In this document: one piece after another, positions 7,708 through 15,420 of the stretch
How the letters are laid out: each line of letters opens with the position of its first letter
How positions within the stretch are numbered: position 1 is the first letter of the stretch
Origin: a bacterium
GTDB lineage: Bacteria > Bacillota > Clostridia > Oscillospirales > Oscillospiraceae
Assembly (NCBI GenBank): GCA_004560375.1
Contig: SFVC01000024.1
Span: forward strand, 1 to 33,974
Direction: 5' to 3'
Length of the DNA: 33,974 nucleotides
Made by a program: the position numbers and the translations under genes
Notes under the pieces: model-generated
What the model was told of the DNA's origin: nothing
Seen by the model: the letters and a program-made list of their open reading frames with translations, nothing else
The model's database searches: none

Positions 7708-9456
7708 TTAAATATGAAACGCTGCCATCAGCTTTTCATGGATATCGCGGATCCCCTCGGGCTTTTCGATCTTAGGCGCCCGGGGATCCAGCAGCCAGGT
7801 TTTGGCGAAGTGGGTCTCGCTGACCTGGAACATGGGCGGCTCCGCCACCGTGTCAATCTCCAGGCAGTAGGGATTCCGGGGGGCGAAAGCGTCCCCCACA
7901 ATCTGGTTGTACAGAGAGGGCGGGGTGCCGGTGATGGAGTACAGCTTGGTATTCCGCTGGGCCAGCTGGGGCAGGGAGGACAACAGCGCCCAGGTGTACG
8001 GGTGCCGGGGGTCGTAGAAGACCTCCTCCACCGTACCCAGCTCGATGATCTGCCCGGCGTACAGCACCGCCACCCGGTCGGCCACATTGGCCACCACCCC
8101 CAGGTCATGGGTGATGAACACGATGGTATACTTGAACTCTTTCTGCAGATCCTTGATGAGCTGAAGGATCTGGGCCTGGATGGTCACATCCAGGGCGGTG
8201 GTGGGCTCATCGCAGATCAGAATCTTGGGCTGGCAGGACAGGGCAATGGCAATGACGATGCGCTGGCGCATACCGCCGGAATACTGGAAGGGGTAGTCGT
8301 CAAACCGGGCGGCGGCATTGGGGATGCCCACCTTGTGCATCAGCTCCAGGGCCCGCTTACGGGCCTCCGCCTCGCTGCACTTCTGGTGCTTGAGGATGAT
8401 GGAGGTGATCTGCTTGCCGATGGTGATGATGGGGTTAAGCGAAGTCATGGGATCCTGGAACACGGTGGCGATCCGGCGGCCCCGGATCTGGCTCCAGTCC
8501 TTGGCGTACTTCACGTTGGCCAGGTTCAGGATGCAGGTGCCGTGGAGCTGCTCGGTTGTCTCGTCCAGGTACTTCACCCGGAAGGTGACGTTGTCGAACA
8601 CGGCGCTGCGCTGGTCTTCGTCATACAGATCCACCCCCAGCTCCATGGCCTTCTTCAGCGCCTTCAGCAGCTGGTTTTCGTACTGGATCCGCTTTTTCAG
8701 CCCATAACGGCCCACGGACAGGTAGATCTCCTTGGCCAGGATCTCGTTGCGCTTGTGCGCCTGCTCGGGAACCTCGCCCTTGATCTCCTTTTGGTACTGG
8801 GCCTGGAGCCGGGCGGCCTCCTCCTGATAGTGCTTCATATAGGCGGCGTCCGTCTCCACGCTGTGCTTCTTCTCCCGGATCAGCTGCTCGTTGCGGGCCT
8901 TGAGGGCCTTGATCTGGGCGTCGTAGTCCTTGATATCCTTGGCGGCCTGCTTGATCTTCTCCTTTTCCTTGGCGGGATCATAGGTCTGCTTCAGGTTATA
9001 CAGCTCGGTGCGCTTGTACTGGAGATCCCGTAGCGTCTCCTCCGCCTCCGCCTGCTCCGCGCCGCTCAGGCCGCTTTTGGCCTTTTTTTCGCGCTCCAGT
9101 TCCAGAATCCTCTGATAGGTGGCGGCGCCCAACTCCAGGTGGGCGTATTCGTCCAGCTTCCGCTTGGCCCGTTCCATCATGGAGTGGGCTGTGGAGTCCA
9201 GCTTCACCACCGTATCCGCCAGCTCGTCGTCGCTGAAAATAATGGAGCCGTTGTCGATGAAGCCATTGGAATCCAGCATACCCGCGAAGGTCTTGGTGAA
9301 CACGCTCTTGCCCGAGCCCGACTCGCCCACAATGGCGATGGATTCGTTCTCATAGATATCCAGGGTGATGCCCCGGATGGCGGTGAGCGTTCTGCCGCGG
9401 ACGTGGAACTTTACGTCCAGATCTTTGATGGACAGCAATACTTTTTTTTCTTCCAT
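7708..9456 (-). CDS. oppD: Oligopeptide ABC transporter ATP-binding protein OppD with coiled-coil insertion
   Basis: This is the second ATPase of the peptide importer. Walker A GESGSGKS is at 44-51. The Q-loop Q334 (VFQDPMTSLNP) comes only after an insertion of about 240 residues (80-322). Signature SGGMRQ (393-398), Walker B with D416/E417 and switch H450 follow, then the usual oligopeptide C-terminal domain. The insertion is rich in K, E, A, L and Q and looks like long charged helices able to form a coiled coil, ending in a less charged segment. Normal OppD is about 330-360 residues; this is 582. ATG at 9456 is preferred because AGGGG lies eight bases upstream; a GTG at 9465 overlaps that site. 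Transport function is well supported; the insertion is unexplained. Confidence 0.93.
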   Translation of the reverse strand: MEEKKVLLSIKDLDVKFHVRGRTLTAIRGITLDIYENESIAIVGESGSGKSVFTKTFAGMLDSNGFIDNGSIIFSDDELADTVVKLDSTAHSMMERAKRKLDEYAHLELGAATYQRILELEREKKAKSGLSGAEQAEAEETLRDLQYKRTELYNLKQTYDPAKEKEKIKQAAKDIKDYDAQIKALKARNEQLIREKKHSVETDAAYMKHYQEEAARLQAQYQKEIKGEVPEQAHKRNEILAKEIYLSVGRYGLKKRIQYENQLLKALKKAMELGVDLYDEDQRSAVFDNVTFRVKYLDETTEQLHGTCILNLANVKYAKDWSQIRGRRIATVFQDPMTSLNPIITIGKQITSIILKHQKCSEAEARKRALELMHKVGIPNAAARFDDYPFQYSGGMRQRIVIAIALSCQPKILICDEPTTALDVTIQAQILQLIKDLQKEFKYTIVFITHDLGVVANVADRVAVLYAGQIIELGTVEEVFYDPRHPYTWALLSSLPQLAQRNTKLYSITGTPPSLYNQIVGDAFAPRNPYCLEIDTVAEPPMFQVSETHFAKTWLLDPRAPKIEKPEGIRDIHEKLMAAFHI

Positions 9457-9468
9457 AGCCGCCACCCC

Positions 9469-10446
9469 TTACAGATGCGTTCTGGGATCGGACGCGTCGC
9501 CCAGGTTCTGACCCACCACGTACAGCACCACGGTGATAATGGACGACACCACCACAGGGCTCCAGAACTCCATCTCCCAGCCGGGGGTGAGCATGGCGCC
9601 CTCCGCGGCGTAGATCAGGCGGCCCAGGGACATATCCTTCATGCCCATGCCGATATAGGACAGGAACACCTCGTAGGAGATATAGGAGGGGATCTCGGTG
9701 GCCAGCAGGGTGACGATCACGGAGGTCATGAAGGGCAAAATGTTCTTCATGGCGATCTTGATGGTGGAGGTGCCCAGGCAGCGGGAGGCCAGGTTGTACT
9801 CCCGATCCCGGATGATGACCACCTGGATGCGGATCTGGTAGGCGATAAACAGCCAGCCCGTGATAGTCAGGGCAAACACCATCGTCCAGAAGGTGGGCGC
9901 AAAGAGCATGGCCATGACCGAGATGATCAGGATGGTGGGCACGTTGCCGATGATGTTGTAGATCTCCATCATGATCATGTCTACCTTCTTGGAGAAGCCC
10001 CACACCGCGCCAATGCACACGCCAATGGTCATGTTGATGGCCGCGCAGAGGAAGGCCAGGGAGATGGAGATGCGGGAGCCGTTCCAGATGGCGTCAAAGG
10101 TGGGCTCGCCGCTGGCGCCGGTGCCCAGGATCCACTTCAGGCCGGCCCCGAAGTAGCTCATGGCCTCGGCAGGCCCCAGGTGCTTGGAGGCGGGATCCAT
10201 CAGGTTGGCGAAGGGGTCGTAGTGGGTCAGCGCCGGATAGACGTAGGCAAACGCCACCACGAACACCAGCAGGGCCAGTATGGCGATGTTCACCTTGTTC
10301 CGGAAGAACACCCGGAACACCGAGTGCCAGTAGGAGTACCGGGGCGCGGTGATGACCTCCGACTCCAGCTCGCTGTGGGTGTGGAAGGAGAACAGCTTCT
10401 CTTCCGACATACCGTATTGACTCAAATCATGATCCATAGCTCTCAC
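9469..10446 (-). CDS. oppC: Oligopeptide ABC transporter permease OppC
   Basis: This 325-residue inner permease subunit has a cytoplasmic N-terminus of about 45 residues, a first membrane helix (about 50-70), an extracytoplasmic loop and a binding-protein-dependent permease core with about five helices. The EAA-type coupling loop is visible in the ASRCLGTSTIKIAMKNILPF segment, which contacts the ATPases. It pairs with OppB to form the channel. The GTG at 10446 overlaps the oppB stop by four bases (GTGA), indicating translational coupling; an ATG nine bases later at 10437 is an equally possible start. Size is close to normal for OppC, unlike its partners. Confidence 0.93.
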   Translation of the reverse strand: MRAMDHDLSQYGMSEEKLFSFHTHSELESEVITAPRYSYWHSVFRVFFRNKVNIAILALLVFVVAFAYVYPALTHYDPFANLMDPASKHLGPAEAMSYFGAGLKWILGTGASGEPTFDAIWNGSRISISLAFLCAAINMTIGVCIGAVWGFSKKVDMIMMEIYNIIGNVPTILIISVMAMLFAPTFWTMVFALTITGWLFIAYQIRIQVVIIRDREYNLASRCLGTSTIKIAMKNILPFMTSVIVTLLATEIPSYISYEVFLSYIGMGMKDMSLGRLIYAAEGAMLTPGWEMEFWSPVVVSSIITVVLYVVGQNLGDASDPRTHL

Positions 10447-12023
10447 CTATCCTTCGTCGAGAACGAAATACGGGGGTCAACCGTCGCCATGAGGACGTCG
10501 CCCAGAATGATGGAGACAACCGACAGCACCGCGTAGAAGAACGTTACCCCTACAATGACAGCGTTGTCATAGCGGTTGATGGCCGTGGTCAGCAGGTTGC
10601 CGGCGCCGGGAACCACATACACACGCTCGGTGATGATGGCGCCCACCATGGAGGCAATGATGCTGGCTGGGATGCCGTGAACCAGGGGGATCATGGCGTT
10701 CTTCCAGATATGCTTGCTGAAGATCTCCGTCTCCGACAGGCCGCCGGATCGGGCGAATTTCACATAGTCGGAGTTCATCTGGTCGATCATATACCGGCGC
10801 ATCCACTTCATCAGGTTGGCCAGCTGGGGCAGGGTCAGCGAGACGATGGGCAGGATATACATCAGCTTGCTGCCCGAGTCCAGGTCAAACAGCGTGGGCA
10901 GCTTGAACACCGAGCCGCCGATGGCCTTGAACAGGAAGATATACGCCAGGCTGGGCACCGCGATGATGAACATGATATAGATGGTGCCGATCTTGTCCAG
11001 CAGGCCCTCCTTGTGCCGGCTCATCAGCAGGCCGATGGGCAGGCCCAGCACATAGGCCAGGATGGTGGCGATGATGCCAAGCACAAAGGAATAGCCCATC
11101 CGGGACATTCCCTTATTGATGGTCCTCACGTTGGTGTAGTCGTCGGTGAATCGCTCTGCGTTGGACGCGATGGACTCCCTGGAGCCCTCCACATAGGTGG
11201 CCGTGTGCAGATCGTCCGCCCGTTCCAGCGTCACCCCCGTGGGGTAGGTGATGCTGGACAGCACATAGGATCCCTGGGTCTCCGTCATGGTGGTGAACAC
11301 GTCCACGCCCTTGTTCACCGTGTAGGACTCGCCCAGGTTGATGGTGAGGAAATTCTGGTGGAGATAGGGGAACTGGTGGTCAAAGTACAGCAGGTACTTG
11401 TGCCGGGTGCCGTTCCCAAGGATGGCCGGGGAGAATTTATCCCCCCCGTATACCGGATCGTAGAGGGTAAAGGTCAGCCCCCGCTCCCCGATGTCGGTCT
11501 CCTCCGGCACGTAGTGGATGTTGTCGATCTGGAACATCTCCGTGAAATACTTGATGGCCCGCTGGGCCAGCGGAACGTCCTTGGTGGCGAACAGGGCGGG
11601 GTTGCCGCCGTCCTTGATCTGGCCGTTCTTCTTGGTGTCTGCGTCCAGCCGGATCACCTCATAGCCCTTGGACTCATAATATTCCCGGAACTTGGCCGTG
11701 TACTCCGCCGTCAGCTCGGAATCCCGCTCCGCCTTCCGGCCCAGAGAGGCCGCCTCCTTCTGGGTTTCCGCGTCAATCTCCCCCGCCTTGACCAGATCCC
11801 TCAGATAGTCCGCATATGGGACATAGTCCACGTAGCCATAGGCCTCCCAGCGGGCATACTCATAGGTGGTGCGGGTGTTGCTGGCCGTGTGGTTATAGGC
11901 GGGGTCGCCGGAGAAGATCTTGTTCCGATCCAGCAGGGAGTAGATCAGCACCATCACAATCAGCACCACGATGATCGCGGAAAGCGCGCCGCGCAGAAGC
12001 CGTTTCAATACATATTTTCCCAT
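10443..12023 (-). CDS. oppB: Oligopeptide ABC transporter permease OppB with large extracytoplasmic insertion
   Basis: This is the other permease subunit of the peptide importer. A typical N-terminal helix (about residues 8-31) is followed by roughly 270 hydrophilic residues (36-305) before the five-helix permease core. The coupling loop sits in ARSGGLSETEIFSKHIWKNA, and the family ending DPRISF is present. Standard OppB is about 310-340 residues. Streptococcal AmiC, a homologue, also has a large domain at this point and is about 500 residues, so this 526-residue form belongs to a known variant type. The inserted part would lie outside the membrane, where it could contact the OppA lipoprotein. 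It follows oppA across a 98-base gap with a stable hairpin. Confidence 0.92.
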   Translation of the reverse strand: MGKYVLKRLLRGALSAIIVVLIVMVLIYSLLDRNKIFSGDPAYNHTASNTRTTYEYARWEAYGYVDYVPYADYLRDLVKAGEIDAETQKEAASLGRKAERDSELTAEYTAKFREYYESKGYEVIRLDADTKKNGQIKDGGNPALFATKDVPLAQRAIKYFTEMFQIDNIHYVPEETDIGERGLTFTLYDPVYGGDKFSPAILGNGTRHKYLLYFDHQFPYLHQNFLTINLGESYTVNKGVDVFTTMTETQGSYVLSSITYPTGVTLERADDLHTATYVEGSRESIASNAERFTDDYTNVRTINKGMSRMGYSFVLGIIATILAYVLGLPIGLLMSRHKEGLLDKIGTIYIMFIIAVPSLAYIFLFKAIGGSVFKLPTLFDLDSGSKLMYILPIVSLTLPQLANLMKWMRRYMIDQMNSDYVKFARSGGLSETEIFSKHIWKNAMIPLVHGIPASIIASMVGAIITERVYVVPGAGNLLTTAINRYDNAVIVGVTFFYAVLSVVSIILGDVLMATVDPRISFSTKDR

Positions 12024-12053
12024 ACTATAGCCTCGCTCTGCCTGTCGTTATAG

Positions 12054-12086
12054 CGTGAGGGGGTGGGATACCCCCACCCCCTCACG
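12054..12086 (-). promoter_or_regulatory. Intergenic hairpin between oppA and oppB
   Basis: CGTGAGGGGGTGGG (12054-12067) is perfectly complementary to CCCACCCCCTCACG (12073-12086). The minus-strand transcript has no T-run after it, so it is probably not a full terminator. Such hairpins after a binding-protein gene commonly stabilise its mRNA or cause partial termination, giving more OppA than permease. That role is inferred. Confidence 0.75.
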
Positions 12087-12121
12087 TGCGTCTTGTGGAT
12101 TTGGTCGCAATCAGGTGCGGA

Positions 12122-14344
12122 TCAATACAGGCCGAAGTTCTTGCACATATAGCCGCCGGCCTGGACGGTGTCCAGGTAGGACTGGGCGTCGCCGTAGTCG
12201 GGGCCCCAGCCGGAGGCGATGGCCACGTCGAAGTTGGCGTCCCGGCCGTCGTTGATGCGGTAGGTGGCGTGCTCGTTGTCCTCGCTCTTATCATAGTCCA
12301 CCAGGTCGATGATGACCTTGCCCTCCAGGGCGCCCTCGATGGACTGCTTCACCACGTTGGCCGCGTTCCGATAGGAGTTGTCATAGGTGCGGACGGGGTA
12401 ATCCAGGTGGATGGGATTCTCGGCGGAGACCTCCACGCCGATCTGGGCCAGCTGGGCGATGGCCAGCTCCAGCTCAGCCTTGGCGTTGGCCGCGTTGTAC
12501 CAGCCGTCGAAGCCGTCGCCGGAGCCCGCGCCGCCGTCACCGTTGGGATCCCAGACCTTGATGTGGGCGCCGTCGGCGTCCAGCTGGGCCTGCATGATCT
12601 CGCCGTAGGAAGTGTTGGCCGGGAAGGTGGTGGAGGTGCCGTTGATGTCGATGGTCAGCTCAGCGGTCAGGTACTGGAAGGTGCCGGGGGTGTAGGAGTT
12701 GCGGATGCTGGTGTACTTCAGCTCCTCGCCCACCAGCTGGGCGTTGTAGGCGCCCCGGTCGATGGAGTAGGTGATGGCGCGCAGGAAGTGCCGGTTGGTC
12801 ATGGCGTCCCGGGTGCGGGCGATCTCCGCCTCGTTGTCCCGCTTGACGGACACGCCCACGCCGTCGTTGTCATAGTTGTTCCAGGTGTTGCGGTACACGT
12901 TGTTCCAGCCGGGGAAGGTGGAGGCGTCGCAGGCGGACACGTAGCCGTACAGCTCCAGGTAGGTCTTGTCCTGGCCCTCGGGCTTCTCGGTCTTGGCAAC
13001 CTCCAGGGCCTCCGCGCGCAGGCCGCCGCCGGAGATGGCGCCGGACTTGGTCTCGTTGTAGTTACGCAGGGGGTCGCTGCCGTCGTTGTAGCTGTAAACC
13101 AGGTTCTTGATGACCACCGCGTCGGCGTTCCAGTAAGAGGGGTTGGCCGCGTAGCGGACGCTGTTCTGGGCGGTGTAGCTGGTGATCAGGTAGGGGCCGC
13201 AGTAGGCGATATTGGAGGGGGTCTTGCCGTAATTGCCGGCGGTGTACTCCTCGCCCTCGGCGCCGAAGGTGCCGCCCTGGGAGCGGTAGAACTCACGGTT
13301 CAGGGGGGCGAAGATGCTGTAGCCCAGCATGGTGGTGAAGGGAGGGAAGGGGGCCTCCAGGGTGTACTCCAGGGTGTACTTGTCCAGAGCCTTCACGCCC
13401 ACCTCCTCGAAGGTGGCCTCGCCCTTCAGGTAGGCGTCGAAGTTCTTCAGGCCGCAGCCGCCGGCGGAGGAGAGCAGATAGCCCAGGGCGTCGGCGTTGT
13501 CCAGCAGGTGCTCCATGCCGGCCACCCAGTCGTCGGCGGTGACCTCGCCGATCTCGGTGCCCTGCTGATCCACCCACTTCACGCCCTCGCGGATGTGGAA
13601 GGTGTAGGTCAGGCCGTCGTCGGACACCTCATAGCTGGTGGCCAGGCCGGGCTGCTGGATGTTCTTGGCGTCATACTCCATCAGGTTGTCGTAGGTGCCG
13701 GCGATGAACATGGCGTCGGAGGTGTAGGAAGTGCCGATGGTATCCCAGATGTTCACGATATAGGGGGTGGAGATGGTGTAGGTATCGGTCAGGGTGTAGT
13801 TGTGCTCGGCCAGGTAAGCCTTGGCGGCCTCATAGTAGGCGGCGGCGTCCTCGGCCTCGGCCCACAGGGCCTTCAGGGCGCTGTTGTCCTCCGTGGTGAT
13901 CAGCTCGTTGGTCACCAGGGTGGGGTAATAGCGGTACTCGTCCATGCCCCACAGCACGGTGCTGCTGGTGCGGGGCACCACGCGGCTCATGGCGTAGTTG
14001 CCGCCGTTGGACTGGACGGGCAGGAAAATGCCGGACTGGAGCAGCTTGGCCTCGGCGATGGCCATCAGAGCCATACGCTCGTCGCCGGTGGCCTCCTTGG
14101 CGATGGCATAGGCCTCGCTGAAGTCGCCCAGCACGAAATCATAGATCGTGTCGGACGCCTCCTCATAGTCCATGGCGGAAATGGCCTCCCAGTCGAGGCC
14201 CTCATAGGTTTCCTCGGGGGGATTGGACTCGTTGGTGGGCGCGTTGGATTCAGGCGCCTTGCTCTCGTTGGTCGCGGCGGGGCCGCAGGCGAACAGGCTC
14301 AGGGCCATCACAAGCGCCAGCGCCAGGCTCAGAAACTTCTTCAT
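12122..14344 (-). CDS. oppA: Peptide-binding lipoprotein OppA (family 5 solute-binding protein)
   Basis: This extracellular lipoprotein captures peptides for the OppBCDF transporter. The signal peptide ends in a lipobox LFAC with the lipidated C20, followed by a Ser/Thr/Asn/Glu-rich linker to about residue 50. The family-5 binding fold follows, with recognisable YTFHIREGVKWVDQQGTEI and later SYTPGTFQY segments. At 740 residues it is longer than the typical 540-600. The extra length includes a helical region (about 50-150) before the first conserved part. The start ATG is preceded by AGGAGG. It is the first and probably best-expressed gene of the operon. Ligand specificity cannot be told from sequence. 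Confidence 0.93.
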   Translation of the reverse strand: MKKFLSLALALVMALSLFACGPAATNESKAPESNAPTNESNPPEETYEGLDWEAISAMDYEEASDTIYDFVLGDFSEAYAIAKEATGDERMALMAIAEAKLLQSGIFLPVQSNGGNYAMSRVVPRTSSTVLWGMDEYRYYPTLVTNELITTEDNSALKALWAEAEDAAAYYEAAKAYLAEHNYTLTDTYTISTPYIVNIWDTIGTSYTSDAMFIAGTYDNLMEYDAKNIQQPGLATSYEVSDDGLTYTFHIREGVKWVDQQGTEIGEVTADDWVAGMEHLLDNADALGYLLSSAGGCGLKNFDAYLKGEATFEEVGVKALDKYTLEYTLEAPFPPFTTMLGYSIFAPLNREFYRSQGGTFGAEGEEYTAGNYGKTPSNIAYCGPYLITSYTAQNSVRYAANPSYWNADAVVIKNLVYSYNDGSDPLRNYNETKSGAISGGGLRAEALEVAKTEKPEGQDKTYLELYGYVSACDASTFPGWNNVYRNTWNNYDNDGVGVSVKRDNEAEIARTRDAMTNRHFLRAITYSIDRGAYNAQLVGEELKYTSIRNSYTPGTFQYLTAELTIDINGTSTTFPANTSYGEIMQAQLDADGAHIKVWDPNGDGGAGSGDGFDGWYNAANAKAELELAIAQLAQIGVEVSAENPIHLDYPVRTYDNSYRNAANVVKQSIEGALEGKVIIDLVDYDKSEDNEHATYRINDGRDANFDVAIASGWGPDYGDAQSYLDTVQAGGYMCKNFGLY

Positions 14345-14578
14345 ACTTATCCTCCTATTTATTTTATATTTAACCGGGCAAAACGGAACTGTGCCGATCC
14401 TGCTCAGGTTAAATCGGGATGAAGCCCCACCGGTCGGCAGGGGTTCTCGTTTTCCCGGAGGGAAAACGGCGAACGGGGCGCGCCCCGTTCAGTGCCGTAT
14501 AGCGATAAACTGCCGCCCCGCAAATTGCAGGGGCCGCAGCGTCTTGATTCATACCAAGGCGTCCCAACATCGCCATAC
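14345..14578 (-). promoter_or_regulatory. Hairpin-rich leader of the opp operon
   Basis: Transcription from the promoter at 14586-14614 would give about 235 bases of leader before oppA. It contains a perfect 20-base palindrome, GAACGGGGCGCGCCCCGTTC (14471-14490); a GTTTTCCC/GGGAAAAC hairpin (14449-14467); and a CCCC/GGGG stem near 14425-14442. I see no known riboswitch or T-box core. The palindrome could be a protein operator or an RNA hairpin. Confidence 0.5.
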
Positions 14579-14585
14579 GTCAGAT

Positions 14586-14614
14586 ATTATACCGGGCCGA
14601 CCCGCCGCTGTCAA
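14586..14614 (-). promoter_or_regulatory. Consensus sigma-A promoter of the opp operon
   Basis: On the minus strand, TTGACA (14614-14609) and TATAAT (14591-14586) are separated by exactly 17 bases. Both hexamers are perfect. A second TTGACA at 14640-14635 followed after 16 bases by TATATT could be a tandem promoter just upstream. Confidence 0.9.
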
Positions 14615-14812
14615 TATAAAAATGCCCAAACCTGTGTCAAATTTGGCCCTTTTTCCCCTCCGAACCTCCCTCATCCTCCCCCGTCCCAAGCAGGAATTGC
14701 CCAAATTTCTTGCAGAAGTTAGGGACGACCCCCCGCCTTTTGAAAAAAATCCGGAACATTTGTCCTCCATATGCACACATTTTCTCTTCCGTCAATCCGC
14801 CGAAACCGGCTG

Positions 14813-14845
14813 AGAAAAAAAGGAAGACGGCCCCGCCGTCTCCCT
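14813..14845 (-). terminator. Terminator after the ywlG-like gene
   Basis: On the minus strand AGACGGC and GCCGTCT form a stem around GGG (plus-strand 14825-14841). After TCC comes a run of seven T (plus-strand A-run ending at 14820). Confidence 0.8.
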
Positions 14846-14862
14846 TGTCTGTTCTGCATCCA

Positions 14863-15411
14863 TCACTCATAGGCCGCCCGGCTCCCGCCGATGAACCTGG
14901 GCCGGGTGCGGGCGCACAGCAGGATGGCCTGCCCGATGTGATCCAGGCTCAGCCGCACGGGCACCGCCACCTCCCGCAGGTGCATCCCGATGAGGGTGCC
15001 GCCGATGTCCAGCCCGGCGTGGGCCCGGATGCGCTCCACCGCCGTAGGCCGCTCAAAGGCCCGCCACGCCTGGACGGCGAAGGAGCCCCCCGCGTGGGGC
15101 TGGGGCACCACGCACACCGGCTCATAGCCGTATTGTTCCGCGCACTCCCCCTCGAGAATGAGCGCCCGGTTCAGGTGCTCGCAGCACTGGGCGGCCAGGT
15201 AGATCCCCCGCTTCCGCAGGATCGGGTAGATCCCGCTGAACACGGCCTGGGCCGCCGCTTCGCTGGACGCCTTGCCGATGCGCCCGCCCAGCACCTCGGA
15301 GGAGGAGCAGCCCACCACAAAAATATCCCCCGCGTTCAGGCCGGCCGCGTCCAGCAGCTCTGTCGCCGCCGTCAGGGCCTGGGCGGTAATTCTCTCAAAA
15401 TCCGGTTCCAT
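14863..15411 (-). CDS. ywlG: UPF0340 / YwlG family protein (TIGR01440)
   Basis: This 182-residue protein matches the YwlG/UPF0340 family in length and sequence. Recognisable segments include VVGCSSSEVLGGRIGKASS near residue 32, the internal LAAQCCEHLNRALILE, and a C-terminal AGLDIGGTLIGMHL stretch. The family is widespread in Gram-positive bacteria and its biochemical function is not established. It follows the carboxypeptidase gene by nine bases and shares its strand, so the two are probably co-transcribed and end at the terminator near 14820. The ATG at 15411 gives the expected length. The family call is secure; nothing can be said about substrate. Confidence 0.88.
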   Translation of the reverse strand: MEPDFERITAQALTAATELLDAAGLNAGDIFVVGCSSSEVLGGRIGKASSEAAAQAVFSGIYPILRKRGIYLAAQCCEHLNRALILEGECAEQYGYEPVCVVPQPHAGGSFAVQAWRAFERPTAVERIRAHAGLDIGGTLIGMHLREVAVPVRLSLDHIGQAILLCARTRPRFIGGSRAAYE

Positions 15412-15420
15412 GGCCTGCCC

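Noticed and set aside
12054..12086. Intergenic hairpin as a Rho-independent terminator of oppA
   Set aside because: The stem is strong but has no T-run on the transcribed strand, and the permease genes must be transcribed past it.
12086..14422. Long plus-strand frame opposite oppA
   Set aside because: It is a shadow of oppA with repetitive Gly/Val/Ala/His composition and no ribosome site or motif.
14223..14813. Plus-strand frame in the gap upstream of oppA
   Set aside because: It crosses the opp promoter, leader and start codon on the opposite strand and has no family motif.
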